From Streptomyces sp. NBC_01498 (GTDB lineage Bacteria; Actinomycetota; Actinomycetes; Streptomycetales; Streptomycetaceae), in the NCBI RefSeq assembly GCF_036327775.1, contig NZ_CP109598.1, positions 806,001-870,000 of the forward strand: a DNA stretch of 64,000 nucleotides, read 5' to 3'. Made by a program: the position numbers and the translations under genes. The notes under the pieces were generated by a model that saw only the letters and a program-made list of their open reading frames with translations, was not told the DNA's origin and did no database searches. Shown here one piece after another: positions 1-8,186 of the stretch; positions within the stretch are counted from its first letter, which is position 1; the number at the start of each line of letters is the position of its first letter.

Positions 1-313
1 CGTCGGTGAGCGCGACGGCGACGGGGTCGGTGTCGTCCTCCTGGACGGTGCCGTTGCGGATCCGCCCGAGCAGGGCGCGGGTCTCTTCGAGCCGCTCCTG
101 CTTGGCGTCGGGCTCCAGCGTGCCGTCGCCGATGTCGTCCACCCGGCGGGAGAACGCGTACAGCGCGGACATGGTCTGCCGTTTGCCGGCGGGCAGCAGC
201 CGGATGCCGTAGGCGAAGTTGCGGGCCTGCTGCCCGGTGACGGCCTCGCAGTAGCTGTACGCGGCCTGTACCGGCGGCGACACGGGGGTCTGTCCCTCCA
301 CGATCCGGCTCAC
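1..313 (-). CDS. hpnD: Presqualene diphosphate synthase HpnD, N-terminal part (partial)
   Basis: The gene runs off the left edge; about 104 codons are visible from a GTG at 313. It belongs to the squalene/phytoene synthase superfamily. HpnD condenses two farnesyl diphosphates to presqualene diphosphate on the way to squalene and hopanoids. The visible part contains YAFSRRVDDIGDG, which includes the first Asp-rich DxxxD motif that binds diphosphate through Mg. The GTG overlaps the hpnC stop codon as GTGA, so the two are probably translationally coupled. The HpnD assignment rests on pairing with HpnC and on similarity of the N-terminus. The second Asp-rich motif lies outside the window. Confidence 0.85.
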   Translation of the reverse strand, partial: MSRIVEGQTPVSPPVQAAYSYCEAVTGQQARNFAYGIRLLPAGKRQTMSALYAFSRRVDDIGDGTLEPDAKQERLEETRALLGRIRNGTVQEDDTDPVAVALTD

Positions 314-1230
314 CCCTTTCTGTGCGTCGTCCGCAGGACCGCTCCCACTTCACGCAGCAGGCGTGGTGTGGTGGCTTTGGGCGGTCCGGGCAGTACATCG
401 TGTCCCACGGCGGTGACCGAGGAGAGGGCGGCACGCCCCCCGCCGACGAATCCGGCGAGCAGCAGCCGGAGCCTGCCACGCACGCTGTGGACCAACGGCA
501 GCCCCTCGTCGAGGAGTTCGCGGGCGCGCTCGGCCTCGAAGGCGATCAGGCTGCGTACGGAGGCGTTCGCCGTGGGCGCCGCGAGGTCATCCTCGCCGAC
601 CTGGAACCGCTTCATGTCGTCGGCGGGCAGGTAGATCCGGTCGTTCGCCAGGTCCTCGGCGACGTCCTGGAGGTGCTCGACGATCTGGAGGCCGGTGCAG
701 ACGGCGTCGGAGCGGCGGACGCGTTCGGGGCTGGTCGTTCCGGTGATCGCGAGGACGAGCCGGCCGACGGGGTTGGCGGAGAGCGCGCAGTACGCGACGA
801 GGTCGTCGTAGGTGCCGTAGCGCCGTACGGACTGGTCCTGGCGGTTGGCCTCGATCAGGCCGAGGAACGGCTCCGGGGTGAGCGTGTGGCGCCGTACGGT
901 CGGGACGAGGCCGCGCAGCAGCGGGTGCCGGGGGTCCGGTCCGGCCGGGTCGAACACCCGGCGCAGGTCGGTCTCGAAGGCGTCGAGCATCGCGAGCCGG
1001 TCGTCGGTGCGCGCGGGGTCGAGGCCGAGGTGGCGGGCGTCGGCGCCGCCGGGGGCGAGGTCGCCGTCGCCGATGTCGTCGACGAGGCGGGCGTAGCCGT
1101 AGACGGCCATCAGGTCCTCGCGCCAGGCGCGCGGCAGGAAGAAGGGGGCGACGGGAAAGTTCTCTCCGGACGCCTTGTCGAGGGTGGCTCGCGAGGCGGT
1201 CCCGGCCTGCGTCCGGGGGGCGGCCGTCAC
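310..1230 (-). CDS. hpnC: Squalene synthase-type enzyme HpnC
   Basis: 306 aa. In the HpnC/D/E route, HpnC converts presqualene diphosphate to hydroxysqualene. Both Asp-rich motifs of the squalene/phytoene synthase fold are present: RLVDDIGDGD near residue 50 and LQDVAEDLANDR near residue 190. The N-terminus has the ENFPVAPFFLPRAWRDxLMAVY-type signature of HpnC. The GTG start at 1230 is chosen because the homologous region begins soon after it. It overlaps the stop of a possible 20-codon leader ORF (GTGA) and hpnC in turn overlaps hpnD by GTGA. Acts at the cytoplasmic face of the membrane. Confidence 0.9.
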   Translation of the reverse strand: MTAAPRTQAGTASRATLDKASGENFPVAPFFLPRAWREDLMAVYGYARLVDDIGDGDLAPGGADARHLGLDPARTDDRLAMLDAFETDLRRVFDPAGPDPRHPLLRGLVPTVRRHTLTPEPFLGLIEANRQDQSVRRYGTYDDLVAYCALSANPVGRLVLAITGTTSPERVRRSDAVCTGLQIVEHLQDVAEDLANDRIYLPADDMKRFQVGEDDLAAPTANASVRSLIAFEAERARELLDEGLPLVHSVRGRLRLLLAGFVGGGRAALSSVTAVGHDVLPGPPKATTPRLLREVGAVLRTTHRKG

Positions 1231-1289
1231 CGCGGCCCGCCCGCTGCGGGGACGGCGCGACCCTCGCGGAGCTGGAGATCAACCGTCAT
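1227..1289 (-). CDS. Possible 20-codon leader ORF before hpnC
   Basis: An ATG at 1289 (or an in-frame GTG at 1298 preceded closely by GGGAG) opens a 20-codon frame. Its TGA at 1229-1227 overlaps the hpnC GTG as GTGA. The peptide (MTVDLQLREGR...) matches nothing I recognise. It may be a translated leader coupled to hpnC, or chance. There is no protein-level support beyond the junction geometry. Confidence 0.3.
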   Translation of the reverse strand: MTVDLQLREGRAVPAAGGPR

Positions 1290-1632
1290 TGCCGTCACGT
1301 CTCCCGTTCTACACTGCCGACTCAAACATCCCATTTCGGACACGCCGCGCGGCGTGGCGACTGGGATTCCGCCGATGGGGCGGGCCCGCGGCCTGTCGGC
1401 CGGGGTGTGCGGACGTATCGCCGCTCTTGCCGTGAATCAGCAACCGCTACAGCTTACGTTGTACGGTCGGCCCGGCCGCGCCGGGGCACCTCGGACGCCA
1501 CGACAACGCGGGACACCGCGCCAACTCTCCCATATGGCAAGCGACTTGACGAAGATTTGACGAACGGGCGAGTGCGGGAGGCCCACGAGGGCGGGTCGGG
1601 GAGCCCAGCCGGAGGTGCCGCGCGGGGCCCGT
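1231..1632. other. Intergenic region between hpnC and the TetR gene
   Basis: Holds the presumed hpnC promoter, the small leader ORF described separately, and the 3' flank of the TetR gene. TTGACGAA occurs twice in direct repeat near 1545-1565 on the plus strand, with no plus-strand gene to serve. I see no convincing terminator or further gene. Confidence 0.5.
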
Positions 1633-2322
1633 TCACGCGCCGTCGGGGCCTCGCCGGGGCACCACGAGCCCGGCGACGACGGTGTCGATCGCACGTTCGA
1701 TCATGGCGTCCCGGTCGGCGGCCGGAAGCCGCCCCATCGGGCCGTCGAGGATGAGCATCGCGAGGCCGTGGGCCACCGACCAGGCGGCGGCCTCGGCGCC
1801 GGGACGGTTGGGCGCGGGCATCCGGCCGGTGGCGGCCAGGTCGTCGAGCGCCCGGGTGAGCAGGCCGTACGAGCGGTACTGCGGGTCCTCGACGGGCGGC
1901 CCCGCACCGGCCCACTCCACGCCGTCGTCGTCCGAGGGCGCGTGGTGGAAGGCGGTACGGAAGAGGCCGGGCTGCTCCAGGGCGAAGTCGATGTAGCCCC
2001 GGCCGATGGCCGCCAGCCGCCGTTCCGCCGCCTCGCCGGGGTCGTCCGCGCCGGGGACGGTCGCGGCGACCCGCTCCATGACGTCGGCCAGCAGCCGCTG
2101 GGCCCGCGTCTTGACCGCGAGGAGCAGGTCGCCCTGGCCGCCGAAGTGGCGGTAGGCGGCGGTGGCGGAGACGCCCGCCCGCCGGGCGACCTCGCGCAGC
2201 ACCACCTTGCCGGGTCCGCCGTCGGTGGCGAGTTCCACCCCGGCGGCGATGAGCGCGTTGCGCAGGTCGCCGTGGTGGTAGCCGGCCTTGGCCCCCCGGG
2301 TCGCGCCGCCGTTGTTCGCCAT
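1633..2322 (-). CDS. TetR/AcrR-family transcriptional regulator
   Basis: 229 aa. The N-terminal HTH is clear at roughly residues 15-60 (YHHGDLRNALIAAGVEL ... VLREVARRAGVSATAAYRHF), followed by a ligand-binding C-terminal domain of the type often labelled TetR_C_33/WHG (FALEQPGLFRTAF...). The ATG at 2322 has GGCAGGA upstream; the longer in-frame extension would run through the operator region and is unlikely. It is divergent from the MmpL transporter. Two 17-bp palindromes lie in the intergenic space, so it probably represses both genes and responds to a substrate of the pump. The ligand is unknown. Confidence 0.88.
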   Translation of the reverse strand: MANNGGATRGAKAGYHHGDLRNALIAAGVELATDGGPGKVVLREVARRAGVSATAAYRHFGGQGDLLLAVKTRAQRLLADVMERVAATVPGADDPGEAAERRLAAIGRGYIDFALEQPGLFRTAFHHAPSDDDGVEWAGAGPPVEDPQYRSYGLLTRALDDLAATGRMPAPNRPGAEAAAWSVAHGLAMLILDGPMGRLPAADRDAMIERAIDTVVAGLVVPRRGPDGA

Positions 2323-2339
2323 GCCGTCATCCTGCCCGA

Positions 2340-2390
2340 TGTTGACAGCATTAACATCCCCTGGGACAGTCCGTGTTGACACCGTTAACA
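2340..2390. promoter_or_regulatory. Tandem TetR-type operators between tetR and mmpL
   Basis: TGTTGACAGCATTAACA at 2340-2356 and TGTTGACACCGTTAACA at 2374-2390 are two copies of the same interrupted palindrome (half-site TGTTAAC, 3-bp spacer), with starts 34 bp apart. They lie in the 86-bp gap between the divergent TetR and MmpL starts. The arrangement is typical of an autoregulated TetR/transporter pair. Binding is inferred. Confidence 0.7.
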
Positions 2391-2408
2391 TCTGGAGACG
2401 GGGGACCC

Positions 2409-4619
2409 GTGCTGTCCGCGATCGCCGAACTGGCCCTGAAGAGGGCCCGGCTCCTGCTCGTACTGACCACCGTCGCCGTGGTCGCCCTCGGCACGCTCGG
2501 CGCCGGCGCCTTCGGCACCCTGCTGAGCGGCGGCTTCCAGGACCCGGACGCGCCGTCCTCGCGCGCCGCCGTCCACATCGACAAGACCTTCGGGGGCGAG
2601 ACCAATCTGCTGTTCCTGGTCGGCCCACGAGAGGCCGGCGGACCCGGACCCGGCTCAGCCGCCTTCGACGCACGCGGCCGAGCCCTCACCGACGGGCTCA
2701 GGAACGACCCCGCCGTGAGCAACGTGGCCTCGTACTGGGACACCGGGAGCCCCGGCCTGCTCTCCGAGGACGGCGGCCAGGCCCTGGTCGCCCTGCATGT
2801 GAAGGGTGACGAGACCCGGCGCACCGAACGCGCCGAGGCCCTCATCGACCGGTACACGGGCGACCGCGACGGGATACGGGTACGGGCCGGCGGCGCGACC
2901 GCCCTCGGCATCGACATCAGCACCCAGGTCTCGCGCGACCTCGCCCTCGCCGAGGCGATCGCCGTACCCGTCACGCTCCTGCTGCTGGTGCTCGCCTTCG
3001 GCAGTCTGGTCGCCGCGACGCTGCCCCTGGTCATCGGGCTCGTCGCGATCGCCGGCACGTTCGCGCTGCTCTTCGTCCTCGGCAGCGCGACCGAGGTGTC
3101 GGTCTTCGCCGTCAATCTGACGACGGCGCTCGGCCTGGGCCTCGGCATCGACTACGCGCTGCTGCTCGTCAGCCGCTTCCGCGAGCAGCTCGGCGCCGGT
3201 GACGAGGTGCCCGAGGCGCTGCGCACCACGGTCCGCACCGCCGGGCGCACCGTCCTCTTCTCGGCCGCGACCGTCGCCGCCGCGCTGGCCGCGCTGCTCG
3301 TCTTCCCGCAGTACTTCCTGCGGTCCTTCGCCTACGCGGGGATCGGCGTGGTCGCGATCGCGGTGGTCGCGGCGCTGCTCGTGGTGCCACCACTGCTCGC
3401 CGTGCTCGGCCACCGGGTCAACGCGGGCCGGGTGCCGTGGGCGACGGCGGCGGGGCGCCCGGAGGCCCCCTTCTGGGGCCGGCTCGCCGCCCTCGTGATG
3501 CGGCGCCCCGCCCTCACCGCCCTGCCGGTCGTCGCGGTGCTGCTGCTCGTCGCGAGCCCGCTGCTCGGGGTCGCCTTCGGCACTCCCGACGAGCGGGTGC
3601 TGCCCGAGGACGCCGGGGGCCGCCAGGTCGCGACCGCCGTCCAGGACGACTTCCCGGCCGACGAGGCGCGGGCGGTGCAGATCGTCAGCGCCTCGGCCGT
3701 GGGCGCGGTCCCGCTGGGGCGGTACGCGGGCGAGGTGTCCCGGCTGGACGGAGTCGTCCGCGTGGACGCCTCCACCGGCACGTACACCGACGGTCGGACG
3801 GAGCGGCCCGGCCCGGCGCACACGGCCCTGGGGCGGCCGGACGCGCAGCATCTGGTGGTCGTCACCGACTCCGCGCCGACCTCCGGCGCCGCCCAGGACC
3901 TGGTGGCGGACATCCGGGCGCTGGAGCGGCCCGGCGGCACGGAGATGCTGGTCGGCGGGGCGGACGCGACGCTGGTGGACTCCAAGCGGTCCATCGGTGA
4001 CCGGCTGCCGCTGGCGGCCGGGCTGGTCGTCGTGACGACCTTCCTCCTGCTGTTCCTGTTCACCGGCAGCGTCGTCCAGCCGCTGCGCGCGCTGCTGCTC
4101 AACGCGATCAGCCTGTCGGCGGCGGTCGGCGCGATGGTGTGGATCTTCCAGGACGGTCATCTGTCGTCGTGGCTGGGCTTCACGCCGCAGCCGATGGACA
4201 CCTCGATGACCGTGCTGCTGTTCTGCGTGGCCTTCGGACTGTCCATGGACTACGAGGTGTTCGTGACCAGCCGGATGAAGGAGTCGCACGACGCGGGCGC
4301 GGACCGGACGACGGTCGTCACTCAGGGGCTGGCCCGGACCGGGCGGATCGTCAGCACGGCGGCCGGGCTGCTGGCCGTGAGCTTCTTCGCCTTCGGGACG
4401 AGCGGGATCAGCTTCCTCCAGATGTTCGGCCTCGGGACCGGACTGGCGATCGTCATCGACGCGGTGGCCGTGCGCGGGGTGCTCGTACCGGCGGCGATGC
4501 GGCTGCTGGGCCGGAGCGCCTGGTACGCGCCGGCCGCGCTGCGCCGGCTGCACAGGAGGGTCGGTCTCGCCGAGGAACCCGCCGCCGAAAAGAAGGAACG
4601 CGCGCCGGTCGCCGTCTGA
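2409..4619 (+). CDS. MmpL/RND-family membrane transporter
   Basis: 736 aa from a GTG at 2409, preceded by GGAGACGGGGGA. An upstream in-frame GTG at 2373 would put the operator inside the coding region and add a TTA codon, so it is not chosen. The layout is duplicated: an N-terminal TM, an extracellular loop, then a bundle of TM helices with GLGIDYALLLVSRFREQL near residue 250. The second half repeats this with GLSMDYEVFVTSRMKE. These paired Asp-Tyr segments are the proton-relay motif of MMPL proteins. It probably exports a lipid or hydrophobic compound using the proton gradient. Regulated by the divergent TetR protein. Substrate unknown. Confidence 0.9.
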   Translation: MLSAIAELALKRARLLLVLTTVAVVALGTLGAGAFGTLLSGGFQDPDAPSSRAAVHIDKTFGGETNLLFLVGPREAGGPGPGSAAFDARGRALTDGLRNDPAVSNVASYWDTGSPGLLSEDGGQALVALHVKGDETRRTERAEALIDRYTGDRDGIRVRAGGATALGIDISTQVSRDLALAEAIAVPVTLLLLVLAFGSLVAATLPLVIGLVAIAGTFALLFVLGSATEVSVFAVNLTTALGLGLGIDYALLLVSRFREQLGAGDEVPEALRTTVRTAGRTVLFSAATVAAALAALLVFPQYFLRSFAYAGIGVVAIAVVAALLVVPPLLAVLGHRVNAGRVPWATAAGRPEAPFWGRLAALVMRRPALTALPVVAVLLLVASPLLGVAFGTPDERVLPEDAGGRQVATAVQDDFPADEARAVQIVSASAVGAVPLGRYAGEVSRLDGVVRVDASTGTYTDGRTERPGPAHTALGRPDAQHLVVVTDSAPTSGAAQDLVADIRALERPGGTEMLVGGADATLVDSKRSIGDRLPLAAGLVVVTTFLLLFLFTGSVVQPLRALLLNAISLSAAVGAMVWIFQDGHLSSWLGFTPQPMDTSMTVLLFCVAFGLSMDYEVFVTSRMKESHDAGADRTTVVTQGLARTGRIVSTAAGLLAVSFFAFGTSGISFLQMFGLGTGLAIVIDAVAVRGVLVPAAMRLLGRSAWYAPAALRRLHRRVGLAEEPAAEKKERAPVAV

Positions 4620-4640
4620 CCTCCCCCGTACGCACAGGAC

Positions 4641-4675
4641 AGCGGCCCCGCCGGATCAGGTCCGGCGGGGCCGCT
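4641..4675. terminator. Bidirectional terminator hairpin
   Basis: A perfect 15-bp stem, AGCGGCCCCGCCGGA and its complement, with a 5-nt loop. It lies between the convergent mmpL and ABC ATPase genes. There is no U-tract, as is usual in high-GC actinomycetes. Confidence 0.75.
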
Positions 4676-4715
4676 GCCATGCGCGTAAGGGGCTCGAACT
4701 CCCCGGAGGGTCCGG

Positions 4716-5501
4716 CTACTTGCCGGTCTCCTTCTCGTACGCCTTGAGCACCTCGTCCGTCGGGCCGTCCATCAGCAGCTCGCCCTTCTCCAGCCACAGC
4801 ACCCGGTCGCAGGTGTCCCTGATCGACTTGTTGCTGTGGCTGACCAGGAAGACGGTGCCCGCCTCCTTGCGCAGTTCGCGGATCCGGGCCTCCGAGCGGA
4901 TCTGGAACTTGCGGTCACCGGTGGCCAGCGCCTCGTCGATCATCAGGACGTCGTGGTCCTTGGCCGCCGCGATGGAGAAGCGGAGCCGGGCCGCCATGCC
5001 GGAGGAGTACGTCCGCATCGGCAGGGTGATGAAGTCGCCCTTCTCGTTTATGCCGGAGAAGTCGACGATCGACTGGTAGCGCTCGCGCACCTGCTCGCGG
5101 GTCATCCCCATGGCGAGACCGCCGAGAATGACGTTGCGCTCGCCGGTGAGGTCGTTCATCAGCGCGGCGTTGACACCGAGCAGCGAGGGCTGGCCGTCGG
5201 TGTACACCTTGCCGTGCTCCGTGGGCAGCAGCCCCGCGATGGCGCGCAGCAGGGTCGACTTGCCGGAGCCGTTGGTGCCGATCAGGCCGATCGCCTCGCC
5301 GCGGTACGCGGTGAAGGTGACGCCCCGGACGGCGTGGACCTTGCGGACTCCGCGCGACTCGCCCTTGTCGCGCCTGAGTATGCGGCTCAGTGCCGCGGTC
5401 GCGCTGCCCTTGCCACCGCCGCCGCCGTGGACGCGGTACACGATGTGCACGTCGTCGGCGATGACGGTGGGGACGCGTCCCTGCTCGTTGAGGTCAGCCA
5501 C
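4716..5501 (-). CDS. ABC transporter ATPase, polysaccharide/teichoic-acid exporter type
   Basis: 261 aa, TagH/Wzt-like. Walker A GTNGSGKST near residue 80, signature YSSGMAARL near 170, and Walker B LMIDEALATGD. The ATGD extension after Walker B is typical of ABC-2 polysaccharide exporters. It lacks the C-terminal carbohydrate-binding domain of longer Wzt proteins. It overlaps the permease gene by 8 nt, so the two subunits are coupled. It likely energises flipping of a lipid-linked polymer made by the upstream enzymes of the same operon. Confidence 0.9.
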   Translation of the reverse strand: MADLNEQGRVPTVIADDVHIVYRVHGGGGGKGSATAALSRILRRDKGESRGVRKVHAVRGVTFTAYRGEAIGLIGTNGSGKSTLLRAIAGLLPTEHGKVYTDGQPSLLGVNAALMNDLTGERNVILGGLAMGMTREQVRERYQSIVDFSGINEKGDFITLPMRTYSSGMAARLRFSIAAAKDHDVLMIDEALATGDRKFQIRSEARIRELRKEAGTVFLVSHSNKSIRDTCDRVLWLEKGELLMDGPTDEVLKAYEKETGK

Positions 5502-6429
5502 GGCCGTATCGTTCCTCAGCCTTCCAGAAGTACACGAAGCCCACGACGCCGACGAGGAGCGACCAGGCGAGGCCCGCGGCCCACACGTGCTGGGGCAGGT
5601 TCTCGGAGCCGTAGCCGTCGATCAGCGCGAAGCGGATGAGGTCCATGTAGATGGCGACGGGGTTGTACTGGAGGACGTCCACGATCCAGCTCGGCCAGTC
5701 CTTGCCGGCCAGCATCAGCGGGATGGAGAACATCACGCCGGACGCGTACATCCAGGTGCGCATGATGAACGGCATGAGCTGGGCGAGGTCGGGGGTCTTG
5801 CTGCCCAGCCGCGCCATCATCAGCGCCAGACCGGTGTTGAAGAAGAACTGGAGCACCAGGACCGGCAGCACCAGCACCCAGGACAGTGACGGGAGGCTGC
5901 CGAAGCCGACCACCACGACCAGCAGCACGATCATGGAGAACAGCAGCTGCTGGAGCTGCTGGAGCGCGAACGAGATGGGCAGCGAGGCGCGCGGGAAGTG
6001 CAGGGCCCGCACCAGCCCGAGGTTGCCCGAGATCGCCTTCACGCCCGCCATCACGGAGGTCTGGGTGAAGGCGAACACGAACACGCCCGTCACCAGGAAC
6101 GGGATGTAGACGTTGATCTCCATGCCCCGTCCGGCGTCCAGGATCAGGCCGAAGATCAGGAAGAAGACGAACGCGTTGAGCAGGGGGGTCGCGACCTGCC
6201 AGAGCTGGCCGAGCTTCGCCTGGCTGTACTGGGCCGTCAGCTTCGCCTGCGAGAAGGCGAGGATGAAATGGCGCCGGCCCCACAGCTCACGGAGGTACTG
6301 GGCCAGTCCCGGACGGGCACCGCTCACCGACAGGCCGTACTTGGCGGCCAGTTCGGCCGTGGACAGACCGTCGTCGGGAGACGGCGGCGCGCTCATGGCG
6401 ATGGCGCCGTCATGGGTTGTGTCACTCAC
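5494..6429 (-). CDS. ABC-2 type polysaccharide/teichoic-acid export permease
   Basis: 311 aa, TagG/Wzm-like. A cytoplasmic N-terminus of about 65 residues is followed by WGRRHFILAFSQAKLTAQYSQ, the amphipathic entry segment conserved in ABC2_membrane exporters. About six TM helices follow, ending in a short basic tail. The GTG start at 6429 has GAAAG upstream. Partner of the overlapping ATPase. A 99-nt gap separates it from the GT2 gene, the only sizeable gap in the seven-gene run, so an internal promoter is possible there. Confidence 0.9.
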   Translation of the reverse strand: MSDTTHDGAIAMSAPPSPDDGLSTAELAAKYGLSVSGARPGLAQYLRELWGRRHFILAFSQAKLTAQYSQAKLGQLWQVATPLLNAFVFFLIFGLILDAGRGMEINVYIPFLVTGVFVFAFTQTSVMAGVKAISGNLGLVRALHFPRASLPISFALQQLQQLLFSMIVLLVVVVGFGSLPSLSWVLVLPVLVLQFFFNTGLALMMARLGSKTPDLAQLMPFIMRTWMYASGVMFSIPLMLAGKDWPSWIVDVLQYNPVAIYMDLIRFALIDGYGSENLPQHVWAAGLAWSLLVGVVGFVYFWKAEERYGRG

Positions 6430-6528
6430 AAGTGGAAACTTTCGTGTTCACGATGCGCAGCCGGTCGGGCACTGGCGCGGACGGCCGGGACCCGGGAGTA
6501 AACCCCGATGCTCTCAGAACCGAGCCCG

Positions 6529-7401
6529 TCAGACGACAGGCGGTCGGCCCAGTCGGGTCAGCCGCCACACCGTACGCCACTTCATGGGTCTGCGGGGACC
6601 GCACGGAGAGCTCCAGCCCTCCCGGAAGCCGCCGAACCACGCCCGCAGGGCCGGGACGGTGGGCCGGCGGGCCAGGGTGAGCAGGATCCAGACCCCGAGA
6701 TACGCGGGGACGAGGGGCGCGGGCAGGTTGCGGCGCGCCAGCCAGACCCGGTTGCGGGCCACCATGCGGTGGTAGACCGCGTGCCGCGAAGGCGGCATGG
6801 TCGGGTGGAGGAGCACCATGTCCGCGCGGTAGTCGATCATCCAGCCGGCGTCCAGCGCCCGCCAGGCGAGGTCCGTCTCCTCGTGGGCGTAGAAGAAGTC
6901 GCCGGGCAGCGGACCGACCTCGGCGAGGACCTTCGTACGGACGGCGTTGGCGCCGCCCAGGAAGGTCGTCACACGCGACGAGCGCAGCGGGTCGGAGGCG
7001 CGCAGCCGGGGGACGTGGCGGCGCTGGGTGAGGCCGGTGTCGGGGTCGGCGATCCGGAAGCTGACGATGCCGAGGACCGGGTCGGCGGAGAACGCCTCCC
7101 GGATCAGTTCGGCGGTGTCGGTGCCGGGCAGCAGTCCGTCGTCGTCCAGGAAGAGCAGGACGTCCATGTCACCGCCGGAGGGGCCGAACGCCTCGATGCC
7201 GACGTTACGGCCGCCGGGGATGCCGAGGTTCTCGGGCAGCTCCACCGTCCGTACGCCGTCGGGCACGTCGCCGACGGGGGCGCCGTTGCCGACGACCACG
7301 ACGTCGATCGGGTCGCCGTCCTGCTTGGCGACGGAGTCGATGAGGGCGCGCAGGTCGTCCGGGCGGTTGCCCATGGTGATGATCACCGCACCGAGCCGCA
7401 T
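6529..7401 (-). CDS. Family 2 glycosyltransferase
   Basis: 290 aa. The GT-A fold is clear: AVIITMGNRPDDL at the N-terminus, VVVGNGAP, LLFLDDDG (the DxD metal/nucleotide-sugar motif) near residue 95, and HEETDLAWRALDAGW near 190, as in rhamnosyltransferase-like GT2 enzymes. The ATG at 7401 has GAGGTGAG upstream. A GTG at 7410 would overlap the preceding stop as GTGA and is a reasonable alternative. It probably adds a sugar to the polyol-phosphate product of the operon. Sugar donor and acceptor are unknown. Confidence 0.85.
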   Translation of the reverse strand: MRLGAVIITMGNRPDDLRALIDSVAKQDGDPIDVVVVGNGAPVGDVPDGVRTVELPENLGIPGGRNVGIEAFGPSGGDMDVLLFLDDDGLLPGTDTAELIREAFSADPVLGIVSFRIADPDTGLTQRRHVPRLRASDPLRSSRVTTFLGGANAVRTKVLAEVGPLPGDFFYAHEETDLAWRALDAGWMIDYRADMVLLHPTMPPSRHAVYHRMVARNRVWLARRNLPAPLVPAYLGVWILLTLARRPTVPALRAWFGGFREGWSSPCGPRRPMKWRTVWRLTRLGRPPVV

Positions 7402-7406
7402 GTCAC

Positions 7407-8186
7407 TCACCTCAGCCTGCTGGAGGCGAGGATCGACACCAGGTGCAGAACGGCCTGGAGGAGCGCGATACCGGCCAGCACGGCGACGCCGAGGCGGGAG
7501 AAGAACAGGTCGCCGCGGACCGCGTCGAGGATCGCCAGGAGAAGGATCAGCAGGGACGCCTCGATGCCGAGGATGAGCCGGTGGAACTTGAGCGCCCCGG
7601 CGGCCCGGCGGGCCAGCGCCATGCCGGACGAGCGCGGCTCGGACGCCGACTCCTTGACCGGCGGCAGGCCCTGCTGGTGGCGGGCGACACCGACCAGGTC
7701 GGTCTCGGCCTTGATCACGATGGCGCCGAGGGCGGCGAGCGTCCCGAGGAAGGCCCACAGCCAGTCGATCCGCCCGGTGCCCCACAGGTCGGCGGCGCGC
7801 AGCCCGAAGCCGACGAGGACGGCGGCGTCGCACAGGTAGGCGGCGACCCGGTCCAGATAGACCCCGGTCATCGAGTACTGCTTCTTCCAGCGGGCGATCT
7901 CGCCGTCCACGCAGTCCAGCAGCAGATAGAGCTGGACCATCAGCACACCGAGGACCGCGCCCGTGATCCCGGGGACCAGGAGGGCGGGGGCGGCGAGGGC
8001 GCCGGCGACGGTCATCACATAGGTCAGCTGGTTGGGCGTGACCTTCGTGTTGACCAGGTACCGGTCGACGCGCAGGGAGACCTCGCGCATGTAGAGCCGG
8101 CCCCCCCAGTGCTCGCCGCTCCGCCGGTCCTTGACGCCCGGGGGGTGAACGACCGGACGGAGTTCAGCTACTGATGGTCTTGGCAT
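7407..8186 (-). CDS. CDP-alcohol phosphatidyltransferase-family membrane enzyme with an altered active site
   Basis: 259 aa, with several TM helices. The family motif is DxxDGxxAR(x8)GxxxDxxxD. Here it reads DCVDGEIAR, then G, then YLDRVAAY: the first three Asp are present but the fourth, the proposed catalytic base, is Ala. I checked this on the DNA. The ATG at 8186 lies 23 nt inside the dehydrogenase gene. It likely transfers a phospho-alcohol from a CDP-activated donor, unless the change has altered or abolished catalysis. Its neighbour at 9947-11899 keeps the complete motif. Confidence 0.82.
   Translation of the reverse strand: MPRPSVAELRPVVHPPGVKDRRSGEHWGGRLYMREVSLRVDRYLVNTKVTPNQLTYVMTVAGALAAPALLVPGITGAVLGVLMVQLYLLLDCVDGEIARWKKQYSMTGVYLDRVAAYLCDAAVLVGFGLRAADLWGTGRIDWLWAFLGTLAALGAIVIKAETDLVGVARHQQGLPPVKESASEPRSSGMALARRAAGALKFHRLILGIEASLLILLLAILDAVRGDLFFSRLGVAVLAGIALLQAVLHLVSILASSRLR

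Noticed and set aside
2373..2408. Upstream GTG start for the MmpL gene, adding 12 residues and a TTA codon
   Set aside because: It would lie inside the second palindromic operator and has no ribosome binding site. GTG 2409 has a good one.
2323..2673. N-terminal extension of the TetR protein to 346 residues
   Set aside because: It would read through the operators and into the MmpL coding region, and the added sequence is Arg-rich with no HTH. ATG 2322 starts the normal domain.
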